NCBI RefSeq assembly: GCF_000715075.1
Contig: NC_134089.1
Location: forward strand, 72,460,697 to 72,524,696
DNA from: Nicotiana tabacum
Taxonomy: Eukaryota > Streptophyta > Magnoliopsida > Solanales > Solanaceae
Length of the DNA: 64,000 nt
Direction of reading: 5' to 3'
Positions 1 to 13,017 of the stretch are shown in pieces. Each line of letters begins with the position of its first letter. Position 1 is the stretch's first letter. The notes beneath the pieces are model-generated. The model had not been told where the DNA came from. It made no database searches and saw only the letters and a program-made list of their open reading frames with translations. The position numbers and the translations under genes are program-made.

Positions 1-2524
1 ATTTGTAAACTCAAAACATAGGACGACAAAGTCATACAAGTATCCATACACCTGACATATGTCTACAAGCCTCTAATAGTACATAAAATCATAAAGATCG
101 GGACAGGGCCACGCCATACCAATCAATACATATCCAAAGCATACTGACCAAATAGGCAACTCCAGAGCAAGTGGAGTGCATCAACACCTTCCACTGAGCT
201 GATAGACTACTAGGAGGAATGCCAACCCATCTATCAGGACCTACGGGCATGAAATGCAGCGTCCCCAAGCAAAAGGGACGTCATTACTAATAAAGTACAG
301 AGTATGTAAGGCAGGAAAACATAAAATAGAACTGCAATGTAAATGAGAGATATAGGAGATATAACCTGTAACATCTGAGTGCCTCTGGGGGCTACTGACA
401 TGAAATGCATAATACATATATATACATAAACTTTTAAAAACATACGCCTTTGTGGGCATCATCATCATCATATCGTACCCCGCCTCAAAGAGGCTTCGGT
501 AAAAACATACCCGACCATCATAAGGCTCGGTAGAACTGTACCCGACCACGTGGAGCTCGGTAAACCCAACTGATCAGTGGTTGCACAATAAGTGTCGTAC
601 CCGGCAGACTATAGCGCGACTCGATAGAGTAAAATAGATATTATATATAATGCATGATAGGCTTATGAAATCACATTCTAAACCTTTTGCAGTGACTTAA
701 GAACATTATGGACATCCATACCCTCAATACAAACCTCAGTAGGATTCAAGGATCATACACACTTTCTTAGAATAATTTTATAAGGAAAGAACAACATGGA
801 CAAGGTTAGTTGCTAGGAGTAGATCCGCTATGAAATAGCGTATTCATTTCATTTTAGATCATGCCAAAAGAAAGAAGGAAGTTCCTTAACACACCTTAAA
901 CCCGTTGAGTCCTTAATCGCTTCCAAGCAACTCTTCAAACAAGTCAGCTCAATCTATCATAGTATAAGGATATTCAAAATCAGTGCTGAGCAAAGGCTAA
1001 GCCTGTAACTTAAGCTAGTAGCTCATTTACGTAAATTCGGGCAGCATCTCCCATGTAACAAGGGCCTCCTCCAATACCATATACCAACAACAACAATCTG
1101 AGAAATCCATCAACATATAAATATCAATAACGTGACACAATATAACAACAACAAGTCACAACTACTTCACGACGAGCGACAAGCTCCTATTGGAATCTGT
1201 ATAACCCATATCACCCCTTATAAACTTTTTACATTAACTTAATAGAATCATTAACATGATAATTAATTAGTTCATCAATGATTCCACCCTTATGCCATAC
1301 ATTTATAACAAAGGAAACAATCCACAACTCCAACTATCTTCAATTAGAAACTTTATTCACTGGTTCATGTCTAGTCCAACCATTTAACACCATAGAAGTG
1401 ACTTAAGCTAATCCAAGTATTATCTTGTAGTTTATCATCGAAACAACTTAACCAACATAAAAGCAAGTTTAAGCACAATTTGTAGTCTGTTATACTCACC
1501 TTAGCTAGTAGCAGCAACTTGAAATCTCAGCACAAAACAGCCCACAAGTATCCTCAATGACAACACTACCTCAAAGAGGTGTTATTGTTCACTTTTGATG
1601 TTGAAATATGGTGTAATCCATTTGCAAGACTTGAAATAACCTAGGGTTGATATGAAAACTATGGGAGAGTATTTTACAGAACATAAACCACTAAAAACAA
1701 CCTCCCAAATGGGATGGAACCATCCAAAAATCAGTAACAACAAGAAGAATAAGAAACTTACTAGCGCAACGGGATTCCCGATACTTGATTTGTGTTGTTT
1801 GCCCTTTATTTGGGTCTTGGATCATGAGAGAACCTTGAGAGAGTGTTTCTAGGGTTCTAAGGTCTGAATATACTAAATATAATGACTTAAAACGGGGTTG
1901 AGGCATCTTATATATATCCATATGTCTTAAACCGCCTATGTGGGCCCCATAGAGAGCTACTTGGCGCAGTCTCGCAAAAATGCGAATATCTCTCTAGTCC
2001 GATTTCGTATCGATGAACTATTTAAAGAGTTAGTAACTAGACTCGTATATATTCAATTTGATATATATATATATATATATATATCATCCCTTGATTCCAT
2101 GTATATTGGGATAAAAGAGCAGCTACATTTGACCTAAATTTCAGCACATTATGAATGAACTTGTGATGACCTTTGCCAGTTTTTGTTCCACAACTCGCTT
2201 GACTTAGAAACATAACACACGACTATCATATGACTAAAATAACTCATAACCTAAACTCCTTATCATGTTAATCACCCTAGTCTCATCCCAAAAGTATATG
2301 TTATAACATTCCAAACTTGTCGATTTTTGACGAAACTTAATTTCTTCAGTTCGTTTAGTGTCTAAGCTTTCCAACCCTTTTGGTACTTGTTATTCATGAT
2401 CTGAATGATTTGTAACCTCCAAGATAAAATGATGAACTTAAGTTATGTACTTTCAAAAATGATCTCATTTTTACATCAATTAGCTTGCGACGTTTTCTCA
2501 CGTACAAAAACATGGGATGTAACA
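1..2524 (-). repeat. 3' LTR of LARD-like element (outer end off window)
   Basis: This copy is collinear with 6594-9171, with an offset near 6583 at the left end, and starts (minus strand) with TGTTACATCCC at 2524. Relative to the other copy it lacks about 120 bp near 1388, keeps about 140 bp near 1436-1573, and has an AT microsatellite at 2061-2084. It contains three degenerate 31-bp repeats with the core CTCGGTA at 494, 525 and 556. The short ORFs in it (for example 241-549 and 1652-1852) are not coding; related ones recur in the other LTR only because the DNA is repeated. Confidence 0.85.
2061..2084. repeat. (AT)12 microsatellite
   Basis: This is an uninterrupted AT dinucleotide run. The matching place in the other LTR copy (about 8714-8730) has no run, so the expansion arose in this copy after insertion. 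Confidence 0.95.
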
Positions 2525-2538
2525 TCATTCCCCCCTTT
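2525..2538 (-). other. Polypurine tract of LARD-like element
   Basis: On the minus strand AAAGGGGGGAATGA abuts the 3' LTR start TGTTACATCCC. This is the site where plus-strand DNA synthesis is primed in LTR retrotransposons. Immediately upstream is the residual reading STFEDECSK. Confidence 0.85.
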
Positions 2539-5500
2539 GGAACATTCATCCTCGAATGTTGACTGATGCATTTATCAGTATCATAACTTGTAACTCTTAC
2601 GAATACTTTAATATTGTCCTTGACATCTAGGAAACTGTTCTGTAAATAAATCGAAGGGCCTGTGTATTCCTCCCTTTAGGAATCTTTCTCATACCATGAC
2701 CTGTGGTCGGAATTCTTCCAATCTCATAACTGTTGTTACCTTCTGTCATGCATCATGTACAATTGTGTACTTGTATGTGTGCCTATGAGACTCTTTTCTC
2801 CTTTTTCCTCCAACTTTTAGCCAATCTTTAGGCCTCACTTTGTGAACATATACAGAACTTTGACAAGATGTCCCTCTAGGCATCTATAAGTGTACTAAAG
2901 TTCTTTGCTTGGTACTTTGTCGAACTTACAGCTATTGCTATACCTTGCTTCATAGCCTTGGTTATCTATGCTTATGGTTTTACTATATCTAGGTAGTTCA
3001 TACTATATCCTAACTCTTGCTTCGATTTATTATTACCGAGGTCTGCCATCCAACTTTGGGTTACTCTTTCACTGCTTGTCCTATATGTATAAATATATGT
3101 TCTTTAATGCTTCCTCATTACTGTTCATCTTAATAATGACGGTCTAATCTCATCTTATACTTTGCAACTGTTATCCATCTATTGGTGATTCACCTTAATG
3201 TTGATCCATAATCTACCATTGATAACTTGAAACATCTTACGTAATACATTATCACTAGGGCTCAAGTCTCATTGGGAACATCTGAAGTTATTTGCCTGAT
3301 CCACCTAGGGACGATACTATACTTCAATAACCATATTTTATATAACCCTAACATGATTCATCTTATGGGGGTATTCCAATCCCGTGCAATTCATAAAATC
3401 CCTTTTCTTTAAATTATTCCTCAATCAAATGCTTAAATATCATCCTCTTATCTATTACAATTACACCCTTATTTTACTACCGGGGCATCATTTCATCTCT
3501 TCTAATTGCTCCTAGTCTTAGACTCCTTTGTGTTCATTTAGCTTGTACCGAGCCTTTTATAACATATGGAAATCATCAGCTCCCTTGTTTTGATGGGTTT
3601 AATTCCGAGGACTTACATATTCTCGTCACCTTCTCACTCACCTTTTCATATCCTTACTCCTATCTACCTAAAACCTTGTTTCTCTACGATACTTTACCTT
3701 ACGACCTACACCTATCTATTTATACTACTCGCAACCTTCCTTTAACTTGCTAGCACCATAAATTTCCTTTCGTGCCTTCTCAGTTGTCCTTAAATGTAGG
3801 CAATTATTTTTCTTGGTCGTTCTATCACTTGTTGCATGAATACTTGTCTTGTCTTATTGCCCACGAATACTGTAATTTCATGTACCTCATATGATGTCAA
3901 ACATCACCTTTGATGACTTTTTTCCCCATTCATTAGCCACGATAGGTGCCACTTTCTTATGGAGTGTATACAATATTGTAGTGAGACTGTTGTCACAAGA
4001 TCATTTACTCTTTAGCTTGCTATGCTTAGGTGGAAACCTTCTTCCTTATTTCCTTAGCTAGTCTTTCGTTGTAGTACTTAGGGAGACCTTCTAGCTCTTG
4101 TAAAGTTGCGAGCTTGTTATATCGTAACCTGAAGGAAAGTTTCATTGTTCTTACTCACCTATACTAATCCTTAGTTACATAACTTCATGCTCTTGTGCTT
4201 GTAGGGTTACTTCTGAGCTCAAATTTTGATTGTCTCCTCTGTGGCACTCTCTCTTATTTTCATAAAACTTAAACGGTATCTTTAATTGCCTCAACTCCTA
4301 TCTGAATTTTTTTTAGATGATTACAATCTTGTATCTGCGAGACTGAATTCCCTATGTTGCAGTTCACTACATTTATCTTGCATGATCTATTAATTTATTT
4401 TTGACCTCTTGTCTAGCCATAACCGGGCTCTTCCTAAATCAACTACTAATTATTCGTTGGTTCGTTCTCATATATATATTCTGCATAATCTCTCTTGGGA
4501 TATATCCATTGTCTTAACTTACCTCTCGCCACTAGCTCCTGATGTATCAAGTGTCTATTGACACTTATTTATCAATTACATCCTGGCCGGGAACTTTTAC
4601 TGTCTCTCCCTGGTGTCGTGCTTGTATAATTTTTTGGAGTTGCAACATATTTGTAGGAACTGAATAAATGCAACATTATCCCTTTCTCCTTTTTACCACA
4701 TTCTTCCTTTACCATTCCATAGTTACCTGAACCGCTTAACTCCAACTTAATACCATATCACACCATATTCCCCCCTTTAGGGGAGTACTAAGATTTAGTA
4801 CTACGATGATCTACCTATAGATGTTTTACCTCTTCATCTTTGGCGTCTTTTCACATTATCAATGAACCTTAATCGCCTTATAGTAACCTTCTGTACCAGG
4901 GATAACTAAATTTCTTACGCATGAAGGTGACACCTAGTGTAACTAGCACACTTAGTCCCTTAAGATTAACTCTGCTCAGAGTGCTTGCTTTAGGTAAGTG
5001 ACTCCCTAAATGACCTTTAAATTTATTCGTCTGTTGTCTATTCTATTATTGTTGGAGCATGATCTCTGAAATTCTCACGATGTCGACCATTATCAAATCC
5101 TACGGTCCCTAATTCATGTTCGGTTTATTTTATTTACTAGACCATACTAATTTCTGTTACTGCATGGGGTCTAACTTAGCCTTCTGGTAATTACGTTGGA
5201 CTCGCCAACTCATTCCTCAAAATGAGGATATTACCGTTGGCCTATACTCTATTATTGTCTCAAGGCCTATCACCTCTTGTCTTTTCCTTCACTTGACTAT
5301 AGACTATGTCATTCTATCATATTTTGATTTACCGTTATCACCCATTTATCACATCTTATTCATAATTCTTCAATTACTCTCTTCTTATTCTCCAGCTAAT
5401 ATTTCTATCTATCATTTTATTCTGATAACTTCAACAAAACATTCTTTTACTTTTAGCTCCCCTTGATTCATCTCATTGGCTCTTTAGGTCACCTAGAATT

Positions 5501-6362
5501 CTCTCTTTACTAGGAACGAGATCCATACAAAGGTAAATATTTATCCCTTCAAAGATTTTAGTGCCAATCTTCTAAATTTTTTCAGATTATAGTATTCATA
5601 TCTAAATGTACTATTCTAGATTGCGCCATCGGGGTGTCTCACAAGGATAACTATTACCACGTTTGCAATATCCTTCAGAAATGTTAGCTAATGATAATAA
5701 TCCATCTACCATTTTGGGTTACTCTAGCCCCAATTGGATCTTGTTATCCCCTTCTTCTCTTAAACAATATCTGTCAACTCCCATAGGGCATACTGAGATG
5801 GGCGTGACCAACTATACATACCTCTGTTACTGTTGAAGGTAACTCAGAATACATATATTTCTCTGCCTGAATTGTAAAAACTCAAAACCTTCACTAACTG
5901 GTACCTCGTAACCTTCGCCACCTTGCTTCTTTTACTTATTGAAACTTGTATCTACCTTTTGATTCTCTTGTTGCTTTTTAAATAATATAGGTGGATAGAT
6001 ATTCATGCCTTAGGCCTCCTTATCAAGAAACTTACGCGTCTTAGTTCACACATAATCTACTGAAGACCTTACATTTACTCATCATAAGCATGATGCAAAA
6101 TCGAGTTTCATTGACTCAACTCTTCCACAACAACATTTAATCTCTTACCAACTATCTGTTTGGATGAGGTATCATTGTGTTACGAATAAAAGAAAATTTA
6201 GAAGTTTGAATTCTTACAATTGAGCTCTACCGCACGATCTAGAGTAAGAAGAAAGAATGATAGTCCTAAATGCCTTGCAGCCTCCTGCTTATAAGTGTAG
6301 TGCACTACACACCCATAAACAAGACTCTACTAGACACGGCTTGTAGACTCCCTAGGACAGAA
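2539..6362 (-). mobile_element. ORF-free internal region of LARD-like element
   Basis: These 3.8 kb contain no ORF of 60 codons in six frames and no recognisable gag, protease, RT, RNase H or integrase motif. The plus strand is visibly rich in C and T (so the element's sense strand is rich in A and G) over most of its length. No internal tandem repeat stands out. The function, if any, would be as an RNA template for packaging and reverse transcription. Confidence 0.7.
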
Positions 6363-6376
6363 CTACTCTGATACCA
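6363..6376 (-). other. Primer-binding site (initiator Met tRNA type)
   Basis: The minus strand reads TGGTATCAGAGTAG, matching the common plant PBS TGGTATCAGAGC except at the end. It lies about 5 nt inside the 5' LTR boundary. Confidence 0.85.
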
Positions 6377-6381
6377 CTTTT

Positions 6382-9171
6382 ATCACGCCCCCAACCGAAG
6401 GACCGCGACGGGCACCCGATGCCTTACTCAACCGAGTACCAACGTAACATATCTTTCTTATCATACTATCATGAGTAAATGAGCTAGAAAACTGGTCATG
6501 AGATAACAAGAATAAAACATAAGAGAATACTCAACATATGAAGACCCAAAATGATAATACAAACTTATACATATGACATACGGGCTTATAAGGTCAAAAC
6601 ATAGGACGACAAAGCCACACAAGTATCCATACACCTGACGCCTGTCTACAAGCCTCTAAGAGTACATAAAATCATAAAGATCAGGATAGGACCCCGCCAT
6701 ACCAATCAATACATATCCAAAGCATACTGACCAAATAGGCAACACCGGAGTAAGTGAAGTGCATCAACACCATACGTTGAGCTGATAACCTACTAGAAGG
6801 AATGTCAACCTGGCTATTGGGACCTGCGGGAATGAAATGCAGCGTCCCCAGGAAAAAGTGACATTAGTACGAATAAACTACCGAGTATGTAAGGCAGGAA
6901 AACATAAACTAGAACTGCAAGGTAAATGCCTCTGGGGGCTACTGACATGAAATGCAGCGTCCCCAGGAAAAAAGGACGTTAGTACAAATAAAGTACCGAG
7001 TATGTAAGGTAGGAAAACATAAACTACAACTTGTAACATCTGAGTGCCTCTGGGGGCTACTGACAAGAAATGCATAATACATATATATACATAAACTTTT
7101 AAAAACATACGCCTCTGTGGGAATCATCATCATCATAGCGTACTCGTCATCTAAGAGGACTCGGTAAAAATGTATCGGGCTATTATAAGGCTCGGTAGAA
7201 TCGTACCCAGCCATGTGAAGCTCGGTAAACCCAACTGATCAGTGGTTACACAATAGGTGCAGTACCCGGCCGACTATAGCGCAGCTCGATAGAGTAAAAT
7301 AGATACTATATATAATGCATGCTAGACTCATGGAATCACGTTCTAAACATTTTACAATGACTTAAGAACATTATGGATATCCATACCCTCAATATGAACA
7401 TCAGTAAGATTCAAGGATCATACACACTTTCTTAGAATAATTTTATAAGGAAAGAACAACATGGACAACCTTAGTTGCTAGGAGTATATCCGTTATGAAA
7501 TAGCGTATTCATTTCACTTTAGATCATGCCAAAAGAAAGAAGGAAATGCCTTAACATACCTTAAACCCGTTAAGTCCTTAATCCCTTCCAAGAAACTCTT
7601 CAAACAAGTCAACTCAATCTAACATAGTATAAGGAGATTCAAAATCAGTGCTGAGCAAAGGCCAAGTCTGTAACTTAAGCTAGTAGCTCATTTAGGTAAA
7701 TTCGGGCAGCATCTCCCCTGTAACAAGGGCCTCCTCCAATACCATATACCAACAACAACAACCGTAGAAATCCATCAACATATAAATATGAATAACAAAA
7801 CACAATATAACAACAACAAGTCACAACTACTTTACGACGAGCGGCAAGCTCCGATTGGAATTCGTATAACCCTTATCACCCCTTATAGACTTCTTACATT
7901 AACTTAACAACATCATTAACATGATAATGAATTATTTCATCAATGATTCCACCCTTATACCATATATTTATAACAAAGGAAACAATCCACAACTCCAACT
8001 ATCTTCAATTAGAAACTTTATTCACTAGTTCATGTCTAGTCCAACCATTTAACTTAATCAACATCAAGATAGCCTTAAGAACTTGCAATAACATAATACA
8101 CATACCTCCTACAGTAGCTTCAAGTCGAAATCCAAGTTATATTTACCTAAAAAAATCCCTCAATGGCAATACAACACCATAGAAGTGACTTAAGCTAATC
8201 CAAGTATTATCTAGTAGTTTATCATCCAAAGAGGTGTTATTCTTTACTTTTGATGTTGAAATATGGTGTGATCCATTTGCAAGACTTGAAATAAAGTAGG
8301 GATGATATGAAAACCATGGGACAGTATTTTAAAGAACATAAACCACAAAAAACAAACTCCCACATGAGCTGGAACCATCCAAAATCAAAAACAACAAGAA
8401 GAACAAGAAACTTACTAGTGCCACAGGATTCCCGACACTTGATTTGTGTTGTTTGTCCTTTGTTTGGGTCTTGCATCATGAGAGAACCTTGAGAGAGTGT
8501 TTCTAGGGTTATAAGGTCTGAATATATTAAAAATAATGACTTAAAACGGGGTTGAGGCATCTTATATATATCCATATGTCTTAAACCACCTATGTGGGCC
8601 CCATAGAGAGCTGCTTGGCGCAGTCTCACAAAAATGCGAATATATTTCTAGTCTGATATCGTATCGAGGAACATTTTAATGAGTTAGATACTAGATTCAT
8701 GGTTCTTCAATTTGATATGTAATTCATCCCTTGATTCCAAGTATATTGGGAGAAAAGAGCAGCTACATTTGACCTAAATTTCAGCACATTATGAATGAAA
8801 CTTGTGATGACCTTTGCCAGCTTTTGTTCCACATCTCGCTTGACTTAGAAACATAACACACGACTATCATAAAACTAAAATAAATCATAACTTAAACTAC
8901 TTGTCATGTTAATCACCCTAGTGTTACCCCAAAAGTATATGTTATAACATTCTATACTTGTCGACTTTCGACGAAACTTATTTTCTTCAGTTCATTTAGT
9001 GTCTAAGCTTTCCAACCCTTTTGGTACTTGTTATTCATGATCTTAATGATTTGTAATCTCCAAGATAAAATGATGAACTTAAGTTATGTATTTTCAAAAA
9101 TGATCTCATTTCTGAGCTTACATCAATTGGCTTACGACGTATTCTCACATACGAAAACATGGGATGTAACA
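6382..9171 (-). repeat. 5' LTR of LARD-like element
   Basis: This is the full-length LTR, about 2.79 kb. On the minus strand it begins TGTTACATCCC at 9171 and ends near CGTGATA at 6382. It has a 115-118 bp internal tandem duplication (6834-7066) absent from the other copy and a roughly 140-bp deletion near 8226. The exact inner terminus is uncertain by a few bases because no clean CA end is visible there. Confidence 0.85.
6834..7066 (-). repeat. Tandem duplication (115-118 bp) inside 5' LTR
   Basis: The segment starting GAAATGCAGCGTCCCCAGG occurs at 6834 and again at 6949, each followed by the same downstream sequence up to CTCTGGGGGCTACTGACA. The 3' LTR has only one copy (from 250), so this is a private duplication. 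Confidence 0.9.
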
Positions 9172-9315
9172 GTAGGTTCCCCGCAAACCTTGGATTTTTT
9201 CTTCAATTTGGGCTTCATGATTTTGGGTTTTGCTTCAGCCTTTTTTGATGATTTGGCTTTAAAGGGTGTTTGACTGGCTTTAGGTGTGATGATCACATGA
9301 GAGACTCGAAGAAGA
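9172..9315 (-). pseudogene. Lys-rich coding fragment in Copia 3' tail
   Basis: A minus-strand frame reads through a strongly basic stretch (for example KAKSSKKAEAKPKIMKPK) until it is cut by the LARD LTR at 9171. It lies downstream of the Copia RNase H. Some plant Copia elements carry an extra ORF there, but I cannot name this one. The 540 bp between it and RNase H (9316-9855) show no recognisable domain. Confidence 0.3.
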
Positions 9316-9859
9316 GAAAGGGAGAATTAGTTCTTGATAATTTCTCTTCATTCTTGCTTAGGGTTTGAGAGAAACATTGAGGTTTGAGAAGCTGAGTAAA
9401 AGCCTCTTAAAGACGTTACTCCTGATATGACTGGAAGAGACAAGGTGATCGAATTTTAGTTCTAATGGGACTTTTATAATGGTTACTTTGACTGTTAGGA
9501 TTTCAGGAGTAATTGAACTCTAATTGCACTAGGATTCCCCTCTTACTCTCTAACTAGAAGATGGTTAGAAATGATGCCAATGGAATTAAAAGTCTGAGTA
9601 TAGCAATAATTTTAGGATATAAAGTCTTAGTGACTTAAGACAGTATGACATGTACCCAAGTCAAAGAACCAACTCCTTAGCAACTCCAAATTTGTTTCAG
9701 CAATAAAGATTCAGCACTTCATATTAGTATCATACAACATAGCTATCAGCCAGATTTCCAAACAAGTATGTGAGCTTAATACAAGCGCAAAGCTGAATCA
9801 AACACATTGTACTTAATTATCTACTTCTAATTATGCGTTTTCTATCCAATCATTGGGAT

Positions 9860-10421
9860 TCAACAAAGTGGGAAGAGTTTATTAGACCTAGTTCTAGTCT
9901 ATTCCTTTCAAAGTGATGCCTACTCAGAGCTTTAGTAAAAAATAAGCAATTTGATCTTAAATTTTACAAACGTTAATTGAGATATTCTCAACATTTTCTC
10001 TGAAAAAGTGATGTCTAATGTCAATGTGCTTGGTTCTCTTGTACTGACATGGATTTTTAGCAATATTTATGGAACTCATGTTATCATAAAAAATGGGAAC
10101 ACAATCAGGTCTTATCTATAGCAACTGAGCACAGCAAGATACTGCTGCCACATATTCAGCCTCAGCTATAGATAAGGCCATTGCGTTTTGCTTCTTGGTT
10201 CCCCAAGACACAAGACAAGAACCTAGAAAATGAGCTATTCCTGAAGTGATTTTCCTATCAATATGAGAACCTGCATAATCAACATCGGTAAAACCAAATA
10301 GATCAAATATATACCCTCTAGAATACCAAAGATAGAGGTCAAGGGTCTCCTTGAGATATATTAGTATCCTTTTGACAGCCTTCAGGTAATATTCCTTGGG
10401 ATTGCCTGAAATCTTGCACAT
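9860..10421 (-). pseudogene. Copia RNase H domain
   Basis: The 10421-10116 frame reads LYLWYSRG, then FTDVDYAGSHIDRKITSG and LSIAEAEYVAA, which are the standard Copia RNase H blocks with acidic residues in place. After a stop near 10116 the same domain continues to about 9960 with the hallmark RTKHIDIRHHFFRE. It overlaps the RT ORF by about 40 nt in another frame, showing a one-base-scale frameshift near 10400. The domain would remove template RNA during reverse transcription. Confidence 0.8.
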
Positions 10422-11308
10422 AATCCTACACTGAACACTATATCAAGCCTTCTTGTTGTATGGTACAACAGTGACCCAATCATTCCTCTATATATTTTTT
10501 GTTCCACACTTTTCCCTTCTTCATCAAGGTCCAGCTTTGTTGCAATTGCAATGGGTATGTCAATGGACTTAGAGTAGTCCATGTTGAACTTCTTCAGTAG
10601 TTCTTTGATATATTTCTGCTGATGTATCATGGTTCTAGTAGGTATTTGCTTGGTTTGCAGCCCCAGAAAGAAGTTCAATTCACCCATCGTACTCATTTTA
10701 AACTCATTTTCCATCATCTCAGCAAATTCCTTGCACATTGCTTCATTGGTAGCCCCAAAGGCAATGTCATCCACATACACTTGCACAATCAGAATATTCT
10801 TCTCTCTACTCCTTACAAATAGAGTGTTGTTCACCTTTCCTCTTACAAAATTTTTGGTTAAGAGGAATTTTGAGAGCCTTTCATACCAAGTACTTGGAGC
10901 CTGTTTCAGTCCATAAAGAGCTTTATCCAGTTTGAACATATAGTCAGGAAATTCTTCACTTTCAAATCCAGGAGGTTGTTTGACAAACACTTCCTCCTTC
11001 AGGTAACCATTCAAAAAGGCACTCTTTACATTCATCTGGTATAAAGTGAACTCCATGTGGGTAGCAAAGGTTATCAGCATTCTTATAGCCTCCAATCTAG
11101 CTACAGGTAAAAATGTCTCATCATAGTCAATGCCCTCCTCTTGATTGTATCCCTGAACCACCAGTCTGGCCTTGTTCCTTGTGATATTTCTTTGTCCATC
11201 CAATTTGTTTCTCAACACCCATCTGGTACCTATGACAGTTATGTTCTTGGGTTTCTGTACCAGGTGCCAGACCTTGCTTCTCTCAAACTGATTTAGCTCC
11301 TCTTGCAT
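10382..11308 (-). pseudogene. Copia reverse transcriptase domain
   Basis: This is a 308-codon open stretch covering almost the whole RVT_2-type RT: KVWHLVQKP near residue 13, ARLVVQGYNQEEGIDY at 48-62, YGLKQAPSTWYERL at 132-145, and an intact YVDD box at 178-181. In motif A (residues 90-98) the sequence is YQMNVKSAF, where the family normally has an aspartate; that D to N change removes a metal-binding residue. The upstream linker (11309-11685) is acidic and Ser/Thr-rich with two stops. It is a polyprotein part, so the start methionine is not meaningful. Confidence 0.9.
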
Positions 11309-11685
11309 GGCTACAATCCAGTTTGGATCCTTTAGAGCTTCTTTGATGGTTTTAGGTTCAACCTATTAGAGGAATGTTGTGAGTGCACATAGATTTCTTA
11401 GAGAAGACCTGGTTTGCACCCATGCATTTGGATCAGAGATAATATTCTCAAGAGGATGTAAACTTTGATGCTTCCATGGTCTGATCTGTATATCTAGAGA
11501 AGATTCATCCGAGGAGTGACCCAAAGGAGCAGGTACATTGGGTATGGCTTCAATAGTCTAGTCAGTAGTTAGAGTAGTTCTTTCTTCTTCTTGTTCATCA
11601 TGATCACTATAAATTTCTTTGTGGTTTTCATATCCATCTTCATATTGAGGTTCAACTTCCTTTGTATCTCTATCACCAGTGAATT

Positions 11686-13014
11686 CTATGTCATAATCTT
11701 CATCTTGCAGAGCAAGATTGTTAGATTCATAAAAAATACATGAATATGTTTTTCCATATACATAGTTCTTTTATTAAAAACCTTATAGGCCTTACTATGT
11801 GGAGAGTAACCCAAGAAAATTCCCCCATCACTTATTTCATCAAACTTACGTAGAGTTTCTTTCCCATTATTATGCACAAAACATTTGCACCCAAAGGCTC
11901 TCAGGTGAGTGATGTTGGGCTTTTTTCCTCGAAGTAACTCATAGGGACTTTTCTCAAGAATGGGTCTGACCATGCATCTATTTAGCACGTAGCAAGCAGT
12001 ATTGATTGTCTCAGCCCTAAAACTCTTAGGCAGTCCACTAGTAAGCAACATGGTCCTCCCCATGTCTTCTAAGGATTTCTTCTTTCTTTCTACAACTCCA
12101 TTTTGTTGTGGATTTCTAGGTGCAGAGAAATTAAGGTCAGTATCATGTGAGCCATAGAACTCAAGGAATTTTGAATTTTCAAATTTAGTTCCATGGTCAG
12201 TTCTTATACTTAATACATTGCACCCTAACTTTTGTTGAATCATTCTAACAAATACACAGAAAATATCAAAGGTTTCATCTTTGGATCCTAAAAACAATGT
12301 CCAGGTATACTTGGAGAAGTCATCAACAATCACAAACACATACCTCTTACCTCTTCTGCTCCTTATTCTCATTGGTCCACATAGGTCTATGTGAAGGAGT
12401 TCCATAGGTTTAGAAGTACTTACAAACTTTTTTGATTTAAAGGATGACCTTACATGTTTACCTATAACACAGTCATCACACACCTTGTTAGTGGTGAACT
12501 CAAATTTAGGTAGCCCAAAGACCAAGTCCTTTGCTGCCAACTTGTTGAGTTGAGAGAGACTGACATGTCCCAGTCTTCTATGCCATAGCAGGGGATCATC
12601 TTCCACTATAATCAAGAATGTGTGCTCACTCAGGGGAAGTGACATAATCGATATCTTGTAGACATTGTTATGTCTCTTGCCCTTTAACACAATTTCATCA
12701 GTATCAAGCTTAGTGACACTGCGAATTTTGGAATTGAATTTTACCTCATTTTCTTTGTCGTAGATTTGAAAGATGCTAAGAAGATTGTATTTAAGACCTA
12801 CCATATAATAAACATCTTCTATAGCATGAGAGAGTGACTTACCAACCTTGCCAATACCTATTATCTTGCTCGTTTTCCCATTTCCAAATGACACACTCCC
12901 TCTTTGGAAGGCTGCCAGTGAGAGAAAGTTTTTCTTTTCTCCAGTCATATGTCTTAAGCATCCACTGTCTAGATACCAGTCCTGATTGTTTCCTTTCACC
13001 TTAACCTGCACCAA
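11686..13014 (-). pseudogene. Copia protease and integrase domains
   Basis: This 442-codon open frame starts in the protease (active-site block YLDSGCLRHMTG near residue 15). It continues through the pre-integrase zinc-binding module (WHRRLGH, then CDDCVIGKH) into the integrase core. The catalytic acids are visible in LLHIDLCGP, SIRTDHGTKF and NGVVERKKKSLEDM, so the D,D,E triad looks intact. The C-terminal part (FGCKCFVHNN, DGIFLGYSPHSKAYKV-like) is also typical. The frame is closed upstream by a stop near 13015 and downstream by a frameshift. It is the best-preserved coding segment of this element. Confidence 0.9.
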
Positions 13015-13017
13015 AAT

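Larger units (their letters stand above)
1..9171 (-). mobile_element. LARD-like non-autonomous LTR retrotransposon
   Basis: Two long direct repeats (1-2524 and about 6382-9171) flank an internal region without an ORF of 60 codons on either strand. Read on the minus strand, the order is 5' LTR (right), primer-binding site, noncoding body, polypurine tract, 3' LTR (left). The window cuts about 200 bp off the outer end of the 3' LTR. Very long LTRs plus a noncoding body that keeps the priming signals fit a large retrotransposon derivative, mobilised in trans by an autonomous partner. The last codons before the polypurine tract read STFEDECSKGG on the minus strand, like the tail of Tekay/Del chromovirus polyproteins, so derivation from that group is inferred. 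It sits in the 3' part of a Copia element. Confidence 0.8.

Noticed and set aside
241..549. 102-codon ORF
   Set aside because: A related ORF occurs at 6939-7214 only because both lie in the two LTR copies; it has repeated, low-information sequence and no known domain.
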